Source: Anthoceros angustus (Eukaryota; Streptophyta; Anthocerotopsida; Anthocerotales; Anthocerotaceae). Taken from it: 64,000 bases of DNA. A program made the translations under genes and the position numbers. Position 1 is the stretch's first letter. Every line of letters starts with the position of its first letter. The stretch spans positions 310,001-374,000 of the forward strand of contig MU008155.1 in NCBI GenBank assembly GCA_010909165.1, written 5' to 3'. The notes beneath the pieces were generated by a model. That model was not told the origin of the DNA, did no database searches, and was given only the letters and a program-made list of their open reading frames with translations. Below, piece by piece: positions 35,314 through 46,351 of this stretch.

Positions 35314-38300
35314 ATGGCTGCCTTGCGGGGTGCACGTCATTCGCACAGGGCGACCCGTGCAGGAGGATTTCTGCTGGCTGGAGAGGGTGGCCTGTGGGTG
35401 CAGTTTGCTCTGGATTACACTCTTGGGTGGGACAAGACTGTCAAGCAGCACGACGAGAGCTCCCATTGGCCTGGCTTCCAGCATGAGAAGTCCCACGACT
35501 GGAGAATCAAATTACTAGTGCAGGCGTGGGTAGATGCGGAGCTGGCTGCTCTGGATATGCAAATGCAAATGGGTGGTGACGCCCCTTCGTCCGACTGGAG
35601 AGTGTCGGATGATGGGGAGTTGCGCTGGGCTGGAGGATGCGAAAACGTGGGTGACAGCCGACACGGTGAGTCGACTGTGCCTGCAGGGGCAGCACGGGGA
35701 GGCTGTTGAGGCTCTGGGAGTTTTGGTGCGGACAGATTGTCATCTTTCAAAATCTCTCTTGTATGCTGTCCTCAAGAATTGTTTGGATCAGAGAGACCTG
35801 GTTCTGGGTCGCCGCATCCATGCTTTCATCGTGAAGCAGGGCTATGGGTCGGACGCCTTCCTCTGCACCCACGTCATGCGAGTGTATGCCTCTCGTGCCA
35901 GGTTGCAGGAGGCGATGGATGTATTCGCACAGGTGGCCACACCTGATGCTTTCACTTGGTCTGCCATAATATCTGCGCATGTCAAGTATGGACAAGATAA
36001 GCAGGCTATCCAACTGTACGATCGGATGTGCAGGTCAGGTGTGAAGCCTGATGGTCATGTCTTTGTTGCAGCCTTGCAGGCTTGCGCCAGGGGAGCAGAC
36101 CTGAAAACTGGGCAGCAGGTGCATGCTGACGTGTTGGCCAGTGGGGTTGAGCCTAGTCCGTTTGTTTGCAATTCTTTGGTGGACATGTATGCCAAGTGCG
36201 GCAGCTTGCAAGACGCTCAAAGAGTTTTTGATGGACTTGGTCGAAAGACTGTAGTGACTTGGAATGCCATGATATCAGGGTATTGCCAGCAGGGCAGGGG
36301 GCAGGAAGCCCTTCATCTTTACAGTGCTATGCGAAACGACAGCGTTGCTGTGCCCGATTCTGTGACTTTTGTGTGCCTCCTACAGGCATGTGGAATTGTG
36401 GGGAACCTGGCGTTGGAGAAGGGGAAGGAGCTTCATGCGCAAATTAGGAAGCGAGGGCTTGAAGGTGATGCGTTTGTAGCCAGCAGTTTGGTAAACATGT
36501 ATGCAAAGTGTGGCAGCCTTGAGGACGCTTGTACCGTGTTTGATGGACTTGATCAGAAAGATGTGGTGACATGGAGTGCCATGATAGCAGGGTATTCCCA
36601 GCATGGCATGGGTCAGGAAGCACTCCGTGTTTACAGTGCTATGCAGGAAGAAGGCATGGCTGCACCCGATTGTGTGACATTTGCGTCTCTCCTGCAGGCA
36701 TGTGCGAGTGTGGGCTCCCCAGCTTTGGAGAAGGGGAAACAGCTTCATGCTCAGATTGGGGAACAAGGACGTTTTGTTCATGTGTTCTTAGGTGCCAGTC
36801 TTGTCAACATGTATGCAAAGTGCGGCAGCCTGGCAGATGCAAAGGTCGTGTTTGACGGCCTTGCACGAAAGAATGTTGTGACATGGACTGCTCTGATAGC
36901 AGCATATTCTCAGCAGGGCATGGGCCAGGAAGCCCTTGAGCTTTACAGCAGTATGCAAGAAGAAGGCATGACTGCAGAGGATTCTGTCACATTTATCTGC
37001 CTCCTGCAGGCCTGTGCCAGTGTGGGCACCCCAGCGTTGGAGAAGGGGAAGCAACTTCATGCACAGATTAGAGAACAAGGACTTGAGGCTGATTTGTTCG
37101 TAGCCAGCAGTTTAGTGAACATGTATGGCAAGTGTGGCAGCCTGGAGGATGCAAAGGATGTGTTTGATCGACTCGATGAGAAAAATGTTGTGACGTGGAG
37201 TGCCATGATTGCAGTATATTCCCAGCAGGGCATGGCTCCAGAAGCCCTTCGTCTTCACAGTGCTATGCAAGAAGAGGGCATTGCACCCAATTCTGTGGTA
37301 TTTGCGTGCCTCCTGCACGCATGTGCCACTGTGGGGACCCCAGCTTTGGAGCAGGGGAAACAGCTTCATGCACAGATTCGGGAACGAGGACTTGAGGCTG
37401 ATGTATTCCTGGCCAACAGTTTGGTGAACATGTATGCAAAGTGTGGCAGCCTGGAGGATGCTCGGGGCGTGTTTGACTCATTTGATCAAAAAGATGTGGT
37501 CACCTGGAATGCCATGATGGCAGGCTACTCCCAGCAGGGTCTGGGACAGGAAGCCCTTTGCTTTTACAGTGCTTTGCAAGAAGATGGCATGGCTCCACCT
37601 GATTCTGTGACATTCGTTTGCCTCCTGCAGGCATGTGCAAGTGTGGGCACCGGGGCTCTGGGGAGGGGGAGGCAGCTTCACGCACATATTAGAGCTCAGG
37701 GACTCGACGCTGATGTATTTGTCGCCAACAGCTTGGTAAGCATGTATGCAAAATGCGGCAGCTTGGGAGATGCGAAACGTTTGTTCGATGGGCTTCGTCA
37801 CAAAGATGTGGTGACCTGGAATGCCATGATAGCAGGATACTCGCAGGAAGGCATGGGGCAGGATGCCCTTGCACTTTACGGGGCTATGCAACAAGAAGGC
37901 ACAGTTGCACCAGATTCTCTGACATTTGTGACTCTCCTGCAGGCATGTGCAAATGTGGCAGCCCTGCATCTGGGAAGGCAGCTTCATGCACAGATTGTAG
38001 AGCGAGGGCTCCAAGCTAGTTTTCTTGTTGCCGTCAGTTTGATAAACATGTACGGAAAGTCTGGGAGCATGGCGGATGCACAGCAGGTGTTCGAGGCACT
38101 GCCCAAAAGGGATATCATCGCCTGGAACGCACTAATTGCAGGCCACACCCGTCAAGGAGATAGTGGATCCGTCTTTGACATGGTTCACAGAATGACCCAG
38201 GATGGCATACAGCCAGACAGCATCACGTTCCTCAGTGTTCTGACAGCATGCAGCCATGCCGGTCTACTGAACAAGGGCCGAGAGTACTTTGAGGCTATGA

Positions 38301-38767
38301 GCAAACAACATGGCATTGCTCCAACAGGGGAGCACTACGCATGCATGGTAGACCTCATGTGCCGTGCAGGCCAACTTGACGAAGCACTGGCAGTTGTGAG
38401 GGCAATGCATGTGCCCCCTCACGACGCAGTTTGGCATACTATATTGAGTGCTTGTAGAGAGTGGAGCAACGTGGAGGTCGGACGCCATGCTTTTGATCAA
38501 GCAGTGAAGCTAAACGAGAAGGATGCAGCAGCATATGTGTTGATGTCGAGCATATACCGTGGTGTCCAGATGTGGGAGGAGGCCCAGGAGATGCACTCGA
38601 GGAGAGAAAGGATCGGAGCATGGAAGCAGCCAGGCCTGAGCTGGTGGACAGACATGGAGGGCCAGGTGCATACGTTTGTGGTTGGCCATAAAACTCATCC
38701 TGAGAGTGACGATATATATGCGATGGTGGAAGAGCTTGTTCCAACAAATAGTGAAAGAAGACTATAA
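35314..38767 (+). CDS. PLS-class PPR protein ending after the E domains
   Basis: Predicted organelle RNA-binding protein of the plant PLS-type pentatricopeptide family, whose members specify RNA editing sites. The intact frame 35534-38767 (1077 codons) has a run of P-L-S triads of about 101-104 residues, each with (L)VNMYAKCGSLEDA, VVTWNAMIAGYSQQG and a LLQACASVG start. E-type motifs and a PG-box (KQPGLSWW) follow, then THPESDDIYAMVEEL and a stop at 38765. A leader of about 110 codons (from ATG 35314) lies in another frame. It resembles the leader of the PPR gene at 61-64 kb (WVDAELAALDMQMQMG), so a frameshift near 35.60-35.65 kb separates it from the repeats. A poly(A) signal AATAAA is near 38.85 kb. 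Whether translation starts at 35314 or 35534 is unclear. Confidence 0.88.
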
Positions 38768-39414
38768 GCCACAGGATCTAGTGACTTGTTTGCGGTTTTC
38801 CTCTTTCCGAGGTATGACATACGTTTTGTTCCTAGGTTCCTGTACCAATCTTAATAAAAAGGTAACCAGAAATCATTCAGCAAACATTTACATTACAACA
38901 TACAAGAGTATGGTTGACACAGTTGACCCTAGCTGAAGGGGACTGGAAACGAACGTCAGATAAGACTGGGAATGAAAGCCTCTAGCACAACTGGCTAGAA
39001 GGAAAATCTGCGCTTAGGTGTAAAAAGTTTTGGCCTCGGCCAGGCACAGCAGCCCGCAGAGTTTTGCCATCCTTGATATAAGAAGGAGAACTCAAGTACT
39101 GAGGGAGATCCGAACTAGAAGCAGCCAAGCTTTGCTTCAGCCATACATGATTCTCTGCTCAAACTTCCTCAATCTGATTACCTGAATTTCAGGCTCGAAT
39201 TGACATCCGAGAGGAGACTAAGGCTTGCTCAATCTGCAAACAAGTGTCTAGACCAGATCCATCCTCTACTAATCTTCGCCTCTCCTTCGCAAACGTCACA
39301 GCTCCAATTCCTTGCGAAACATAAGCTGAGGCTCGGCAGAGCAGATGGAGCAACGAGGCCGATGAGCACCAGATCTGGCCACCTACCTACCTATCTACCT
39401 AACCTGCTCACCAC
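38768..39414. other. 3' regions of PPR 1 and Sec61 beta
   Basis: Contains the probable 3' UTR of PPR 1. The frame one base off from the PPR 1 stop reads QQIVKEDYKPQDLV (about 38738-38782), like the start of a DYW domain. The rest is probably the 3' UTR of Sec61 beta on the - strand. No other gene is seen. Confidence 0.6.
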
Positions 39415-39744
39415 TTAAGCCCCAGCAGACTTGATATGGTACAGCTTGCCGAATACATGCAGCGCCGTGACAAAGCCGATGAAGCAGAGGCTCATGACAA
39501 GCACCACCGTCGGGGTGATCTTCAATCCAGGGGCATCGTCAGTGTAGAAGCGTAGCATATTGCTCCCGCCGCCTCCAAAACCGCCACCCCCGCCTGAGGA
39601 AACTCTCCGCCTGCGCATCCCCGCTGCGGCAGGACTCCCCCTGGTAGCAGCTCCGGAAGGAGGAGCCCGGACTCCTGCTCCAGCTGCCCCTGATCCACCT
39701 CGAGAAGCCGAGGTGGCAGCTTGGCTCTGCGAACCTTTCGCCAT
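39415..39744 (-). CDS. Protein transport protein Sec61 subunit beta
   Basis: Small tail-anchored subunit of the ER Sec61 translocon. 109 residues in one exon. A low-complexity Ser/Ala/Gly/Arg N-terminus includes [17 protein letters not shown]. The family core [20 protein letters not shown] follows, then one hydrophobic tail-anchor helix ([20 protein letters not shown]). The ATG at 39744 is preferred over upstream frame extension because it gives the usual MAKG-type start. The N-terminal arm is somewhat longer than the roughly 80-residue flowering-plant proteins. The start is 279 bp from the divergent Ku80 start. Confidence 0.96.
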   Translation of the reverse strand: MAKGSQSQAATSASRGGSGAAGAGVRAPPSGAATRGSPAAAGMRRRRVSSGGGGGFGGGGSNMLRFYTDDAPGLKITPTVVLVMSLCFIGFVTALHVFGKLYHIKSAGA

Positions 39745-40023
39745 CGCTCCGGAGAAGATCACACGAGGTACGCTTCGAGACGAAAATACGCTTCGCCGAT
39801 GCAGACGCTGGCTCAACAAGTACGCGGATGGATCAAGTCAGACAACCCCGACTGCATATATAGACCGTCGAGGAAACCTAAATGGGGAACATGCTCGGTG
39901 ACGGACCACAAAGTGAACACTAATAAACTTCGTTAGTGTGAACGAAAATTCGCATTCCCGCTCGGCTTTGTACAAATGGCAACCCTCAGATACGTGTAGC
40001 GCACACATCACAACCTCGCGACG
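39745..40023. promoter_or_regulatory. Shared divergent promoter region, Sec61 beta / Ku80
   Basis: Only 279 bp separate two divergent start codons, so both core promoters and 5' UTRs must lie here. GCATATATAGACC near 39856 could act as a TATA box. Functional assignment is inference. Confidence 0.5.
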
Positions 40024-43000
40024 ATGGTGATCGGGGAGAGCCTGATTGTGCTGCTGGACGTCGGTCCTTCCATGCAACCTCATGCTGAAGTGATCCGCAA
40101 GTCTCTTGCTTCGCTTGCGCTACGAAAGGTGAGAAACCCACCTCGGGTTTTTCTTCTGCCTGTATTGCCGACAATTCTGGCGAGCTGAGCTGACCGCTTG
40201 ATTGCCGTTTTCTGCAGCTGGTTGGCCACAAAAATGATGCTATTGGGCTGGTGTGTTTCGGGTCCAGGGGTAAGCCGAAGCTTCGGGGCTTGGTTTTCCG
40301 TCGGCAAGCAATTTAGGCTTGAGGCTTTGGTTTAGGGGGCCTGTTTGCTTTGTCATCGCAGAGACCAGGAATGCTCTGAGCACAGAGGTTGGTGGTTACG
40401 CGAACATCCAAGTTGCTCGCGAAATTCAGGTGTTGAATACTGACGTTGCCACTATCCTCGACCAAGTGCCTTTGGGAGGTGCCCCAGCGGACTGTATCCG
40501 TTTCCTCCATGGTTGGTGTTTAGCAATGCAGTTTTTCCATCTTCCGCTGTTTCTGCCAAAGCTCCTTAACATAAGGTCAGTTTTGGATGCCGTGGTGGTG
40601 GGCTTGGATATGTTCAGAAAGCAAGTTGAGACAACTAGAAATGGCCACAAACGTTTTTTTCTCATCACAGATGCTGAATCATCTCTGAGGGAGCCTTATC
40701 AATTGACACTTCAGGAGCAAGTCGATTTAATTGGTGATAAGTTGGTTGAAAATAAGCTCAAGTTCGATGTTCTCAAGGTTTCCAAGGATGATGACCCGAT
40801 TTCCAAAACTACGCGCCAGCAAAACGAGCATTTTATGCGAACTTTTGTAATGAGGACTGAAGGGGAGATGCAGGAAGTTTTCACCCATGCCTCAATAATG
40901 GCAGCCATAAAGCCCCGGGTTTCTCCAACGACCTTGTACAGGGGGGATTTTGAGCTGACTCCGGAAATGAAACTTAAGGTGAGACTCGGTGGAAGGGTGT
41001 GTTGATGCTGTGCATCACTATTTCTTGGGTGAGAAGCACTATCATCTCCCACGGCTTGGCAGGTGTGGGTCTACAAGAAAGTCTCGCAAGAGAGAATACC
41101 GACGCTGAAGAAATTCTCAGACAAGGCACCAGCTGATGATCCATATGCAACCCGCGAGGTCAAAATGGATGTCGAGTATAAAAGCACCCTGGATCCTAGC
41201 ATTACATTTCCTCCTGAGCAGAGAGTAAAGGCCTACAAGTACGGCGCAAATAATATCCCTCTTGATCCAAAAGTGGTTGATGCAGTTAAGCTGGTCACAG
41301 AAAAGGGCTTGAAGCTTCTTGGATTTGTTACGTCTGAAGAGGTTCCAAGGTGAATCCACAGTCCCATGTGCCCTACTGAATGTTGTCCTATCGTTGAATC
41401 TCCCCACTTTGGTGTTGTAGACCATCAGCCGACACTCTTGTAAGACTACCAGGACTTTCCCGGATGCAGACACTACTATATGAAAGATACGAAACTGTTC
41501 ATTCCAGAACCTGGGAATATCAAATCCAGTTTGGCAATGTCTGCCCTGGTGAGGGCAATGAAGAATACAGACATGGTTGGCATTGCTCGTTGTATCTGGA
41601 GAAAAGGACAAGCTAATGTTATCATTGGAGTCCTCACACCTAATCCTGCAACTGATGACACTATGGTGAGTGCTCAGATGAAGGATTGATGAATGTACCT
41701 CTCCAAGCTTGTGAGGAAGTGAAACAATTTTTTGTGCTGGAGCAGAAACTTTTTTTGTTGAGGTTTGATGTTTGTCAAGATGGTCTGTTGCTGGACGGTT
41801 TTGCTACATAATTGAACGCATGTCTGGAATTTTGACAGGAAGATACATTTTACTTCAATGAGGTTCCGTTTGCAGAAGACATAAGGGAGTTCCCGTTCAA
41901 CTCTTTCAGCAACCGTCCGGCATCTCAACGACCTTCAGGCTCCCAGGAGGCTGCAGCAGAAAATCTTGTACAAATGCTCGATTTAAGTCCTTCTCCCAGG
42001 GAAGAGGCCTTGCAGCCTGAGAAAACTTGTAATCCAATCTTAATGGTGAGTGTTCTTGTCCACTGAGTGAAATGTGTCGCTAGTTGCGTCTTTCACACTG
42101 ACTGTCAGATGATAGAGTGCATCTGAGTGAGGATATTTTGCCCCGAGTAATCATTGCTTGGGTGTGCAGCGGTTTTACAGTTTTCTGCATGCAAGGTTGC
42201 TGGATTCTGAAGCTGCAGTCCCAGCTGTACCTGAACCGCTGAGAAAGACAATGGAGCTGGATCCTACCTTAGAATCTCAGGCTCACTGGGCATTAAAGCA
42301 GTTCTCCAGTGAATTCACTTTAAGGGCGAAAGTCCAGGTGCAACTCTTGCCTGCGGCTCAGCTGATGCTGAATCAAAATCACAGTATTATTTCAGAATGC
42401 AGGACTGTTTATTTTCAAGTCCTTGCAATGAGCTTCTCTGTAACTGAACTGGCTTGTGTGCGGCAATGTAGTATTCCATGGTAGTCATTCTTGATGGTTC
42501 ATCTGTAGCAAAGGCTGACGTCATGCATCCCTTGTTTATTTGGCAGAAGGGTAATGCGGAACACAAGTTTTGGAGGGAAGGACTTGCTGATGCTCCAGGA
42601 AATGACAGAGCTTTGCAGGACGATGCCATGGCAGTGGAGGGGAGCAACCAAAGCGAGATCACCTTTGAGAGTCTTGCAGTGAAAAAGGTTGACGAAGTTG
42701 GCATCGCTCATCCAGTTGACGATTTTGAGACACTTCTGGCAAGAAGAGATGGGGACCATTTTGTTCCCATTGCCATTCGCGGAATGAAGAAGGTCATAGC
42801 TGATGTGTTGGACTCTGCATACAAGGGGAACACTTACGAGAAGGCTCTATCATGTCTCATTGCGCTCAGATCAGGATGCGTAAAAGAGGAAGTATGTAAC
42901 GTAGTACAGCAAAATACACAACTCATGTTCGGGTGGTGGAAGTACCGGTTTCCGAAGCGCTTACTGGCATTGTCTTTTATGTATGTAGGAACCGGCAGAG

Positions 43001-43353
43001 TTCAACGACTTTCTGCGACAGCTGGTCATCAAATGCCGGGGCAGGCGGCTGAGTGATTTTTGGGAAAAGGTTGCGTCCCGCAGTATAAGTCTCATAAGCT
43101 CAGATGAAGTCTCCGGAAGGTAACTAATATCCTTGGAATGCCTCATACCAATGTCCTTTCTGAAATGCGTCATGGTCCATGTGTGTGATCCTGACGGTGC
43201 CTTCCGTCCGGTGTTCATGGCAGTGATGTATCAGCAGATGAAGCAAAAGCCTTCTTGGCAGGACCAGGACCGGGGAAAAGCGTTCAGTCCACCGATAATG
43301 GGCCTGACGAGGAGGTTGATGAAATGGATGCCCTTCTAGACGAGGCCATGTGA
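40024..43353 (+). CDS. KU80: Ku80, DNA end-binding subunit of NHEJ
   Basis: Forms the Ku70/Ku80 ring that binds double-strand ends, starts non-homologous end joining and guards telomeres. Eleven exons: 40024-40128, 40218-40269, 40362-40493, 40581-40978, 41063-41349, 41470-41665, 41839-42045, 42170-42337, 42547-42891, 42989-43119 and 43224-43353. They total 2151 nt, 716 residues. The vWA-like start reads SLIVLLDVGPSM. FLDAVVVGLDMFRK and RFFLITDAE follow. The barrel core has YKYGANNIPLD, LLGFVTSEEVPR, HYYMKD, GQANVIIGVLTPNP and YFNEVPFAEDIREF. A C-terminal helical region (EPAEFNDFLRQL) ends in the acidic tail VDEMDALLDEAM, reminiscent of the vertebrate Ku80 DNA-PKcs-binding tip. All exon phases agree, so the gene looks intact. 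Confidence 0.95.
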
Positions 43354-43555
43354 CAGCAAAAATTCTTCTGAATGGTGAACTTGTGGAACCCATGTCACAG
43401 CACTACGAAAAAGTGAGTAGTGAAGACGTTCTGTACTCGAGCTGCACAAAGTTGGGTAATTGTACAGCTTCCGCCGATTGCAACTTAGGTGCCATAACCT
43501 GTACAAATGTGAACAGAGGAACCCTGTCATAGCCTGATTTGTCCCTGGACGGATT

Positions 43556-44381
43556 TCAGTTCTTCAACTCCCGAATGCCTAGTTTCTTGACCAGGCTCAA
43601 GTAGTCGGCATCGTCCTCGCTACGCAAATACATGAGCAGTTTCTTGCGCCTGGCAATCATGGCCTTGAGCCCCTTGCGAGAAGCGAAATCCTGGGCAGAA
43701 ACTCGAGTCCTCAGAGCCCACGACATAGGCCAAGCAGCAATGGTAGCAGCGAAATCAGGTCCAGGTAGCGCTGCCATACCTTTTTGTGAACCACAAGATG
43801 GTCCGAAAGGTACTTGATCTTGGCAGTGAGCAGGGCAACTGCTCCGGCATAGCAACAACACAAGGTGAGCAAACACACTACACAGACTAACACAAAAATG
43901 TTGAGAGCACAAGCACAGACAGGACCTTGCACTTGCACCGAGCCGGAATCGCCTTCGTGTGTTTTGAACGCATCAGCGACCTTCTGCAGATCCAGCTTGT
44001 GTCGCTCACCAGCACGGAGCATTTTCTCGGACGATTGATACTCCTGAAAGACGCAAGCGCGCTCAGCAGGCAAGCAAACACGCATTGCAGCTCCGCCACA
44101 CAAGCAGGATTCGCAGAGTGCGTACTAGGCCTGGAAATTGCAGCGGCGCAGTGACCGCCGATACGCGGAGAGGAGCCCATGCCCTACCGCTCCATTGCTG
44201 CGGAAGCTGCACACAATTTCCAGGCCGACATCCACCGTCAGCGTGTCGTCCAGGAAGAAGCACATCAGCAACCCTGGAACTCACTCACCTTGTGTGCCTG
44301 AAGGCTGCTGCTGCTGTTGCTGATGCTGCATTGCTGGAAGGCGATGCCAGCCATGGACTGAAGACCTACCAGGGCCGCCAT
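43556..44381 (-). CDS. Organellar small-subunit ribosomal protein uS15, probably plastid
   Basis: uS15 binds the central domain of small-subunit rRNA. Five exons: 44381-44289, 44206-44126, 44043-43926, 43841-43780 and 43690-43556. They total 489 nt, 162 residues. The first 58 or so residues look like a plastid transit peptide: MAALVGLQSMAG, a Ser-rich stretch, then WAPLRVSAVTAP. The mature part has the uS15 core: DSGSVQVQ, VALLTAKIKYLSDHL, HKKDFASRKGLKAMIARRKK, LLMYLR and LVKKLGIREL. In most land plants rps15 is plastid-encoded, so a nuclear copy with a transit peptide suggests gene transfer or replacement. A mitochondrial uS15 is the alternative. It converges on Ku80, with 202 bp between stop codons. 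Confidence 0.88.
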
Positions 44382-45101
44382 GTCCACAGCCTTGGCGGAG
44401 CGGTTAAAATGCGAGGAGAAAGAAGAAGCGGATAGGCGGATGGATAGATAGATAGATAGGGTTAAACGACGTTCTTCCGGCTGGGATCTGCGGTGAAGAG
44501 GAAGGTGAGGTAAGAAAGATGATAAATGGAAGACGGTGATGGGGAGAAGAAGAAGAAGAAGCAAAGGATTTGCGTGGGATTTGCCGCCCAAGTCTACAGG
44601 AGTGTGGTTGTCCGTTGTGCGCTGGGTCAGTGTGAGCGTCGCAATCAGAGCAGAGATGGCAGACCTGAAGTTGGTGTATCGTCCGTTGCCTGCCGTCTAC
44701 CGCCCATCTCACCCTAAGCCAATGTCAATGCTCGATGCATGTGCACGCCACGCTACGTGCCCAAGAAGTGTGCCACTGCCTGGGCCACGCCACTCCCTTG
44801 GCGCTGCCTGGGCTTTGTCTCGCACACGCTTCAAACTCTGTGGGCTGTCCTCGGAAGCTCAACACTTCCCTTGTCCTCGCATCCGAGTGCGTGAATCCGT
44901 CTCTACTTCTTTGCAGATTCGGCACCCGAATCTGTAGAGTGTTGGGTCCACTGCGTCATCTCAGTCTCAGCTGGGTGGGAGACGATATATGCCGACACCA
45001 GCGCGCACCCACCTTCACTCTTGTCAAGTCCGACTCCTTCCAATTGCCATTCGGTCTTGAAGAATCGGCTGGGAGCGGAACTGTAAGAGGTCTGGTCCAG
45101 G
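44382..45101. other. Divergent upstream region of uS15 and the ACP-like gene
   Basis: 720 bp separate the two start codons. A short GATA tandem repeat lies near 44.45 kb and an AAG-type repeat near 44.55 kb. A frame starting with ATG at 44656 has no family features and overlaps the likely promoter, so I do not call it. Confidence 0.5.
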
Positions 45102-46351
45102 ATGTCGAGTCTGCTTTGCAGAATGCAGCAAGCTGCTGCTTTTTCAGCCAGAACCTGCAATCCACACACCAGCTTTGTTGGAAGGCGTTGCTTCAGCTGC
45201 GATTCCGTGGCAGTCGGGTTATCTGCAAAGGTTGGTCTCCTTCAGTTGCCTGGAACCTCAACTTCTGGTGATGGGGAATTAGGCTTGAACCTTCTTTCGT
45301 TTGTGTGAATGCGCAGCAGCAGAGGCAGCGGCAAGTATGGCAAGTGCAGGCCAGTGCCAACATAGCGGACTATGCTCTGGGCTTTGTCACGGACAACATC
45401 TGGCCAGCTGTGACCAACATCGCCAGCTATGCCTTCGGGTTTGTGGAGTTCCTGGATGATGAGCAGGTACCCGAAGTGGGAAATTCCAACAGCGTCATTC
45501 TGAACTGGGTCATCACCATCATCGCAAACAGGCTGCAATTGAGACCCAAGGACGTGTTGCTGGACACCAAGCTGGAGGACATGGTGTTTCTGGGTGGCAA
45601 GTCCGATTCCAATTTCCGGACGGTATGCACTACCTCCACATCCATTCGAAGCATGCAGTACTTATGTGTGTGTGTGCCCCTCCTAGTCTGAAATGCTAAA
45701 ATTTTGTGGCATCAACGTCCTAACCATGACCGAATTCATTGCTGACTTGGTAGGTGGAGAGCTTGATGGACATCGAGGACCTGTTTTCTGTCATCATCCA
45801 CCCCAACTACATCGACACTCTGGCATCCTACACTGTACGGGAGCTGTCGGAGTTGATCGAAAGCCAGTATCTGATAAGCCTCAAGGAGGTAGTACCACAT
45901 CCCCCGAACATCTTAACCTTGCAGACTTGTCTGTCTCCTTCACCGGGTTTGTTAAGAGTCTAGTGGTTGCGTCTATATTGCAGCTCCAGCACACCCTGTT
46001 CAGCAAATCCTACAACTACAACGTCTTCCTACTGGAGCGGATGCTTCAAACCGCTATAGGCAACGTTCTCAACATGGACCTCAGGGACCCCAAGAAGTTG
46101 GACATGAAGTTGTCGTCCTGCCAGGCCAACCCTGTGTTGCTGGTAACTTTTCCAACACAAGCTCCCGACAGCGGCACCAACCCTTCTTCCCTTGCTGATA
46201 CTTGTGCCTGCCCATCTTTCAGAAGGAGAGCCTGAGAGACTTGACGGGCAAGTTTGGAGTGGACTTAGACTACGCCACATTCAAGGATTCCACCATCCGG
46301 GACATTGCCAAGCGGATAATTTCACACAACCATTACATAATCCGACCATAG
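45102..46351 (+). CDS. Tandem acyl-carrier-protein-like protein, predicted plastid
   Basis: I do not recognise the family. Five exons: 45102-45230, 45317-45622, 45754-45888, 45984-46142 and 46223-46351. They total 858 nt, 285 residues, with all phases in register. Residues 1-43 (MSSLLCRMQQAAAFSARTCN...) are Ser/Ala/Arg-rich and transit-like. Residues 60-93 hold a doubled motif (ADYALGFV / ASYAFGFV). Residues about 103-187 have the ACP pattern: VILNWVITIIANRLQL, PKDVLLDTKLEDM, GGKSDS, then TVESLMDIEDLFSV and TVRELSELIES. Residues about 205-278 repeat it in degenerate form: LLERMLQTAIGNVLNMDLRD, a region replacing the DSL serine, then LTGKFGVDLD and TIRDIAKRI. Only the first domain keeps an Asp-Ser, and the following Leu is replaced. 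A structural or regulatory role is possible, but this is inference. Confidence 0.75.

Noticed and set aside
38676-38936. Separate small gene downstream of PPR 1
   Set aside because: The frame overlaps the end of PPR 1 and its only recognisable part is the shifted DYW-like remnant.
44536-44937. Frame with MADLKLVYRPLP start upstream of the ACP-like gene
   Set aside because: No family resemblance, no splice link to later exons, and it occupies the likely divergent promoter region.
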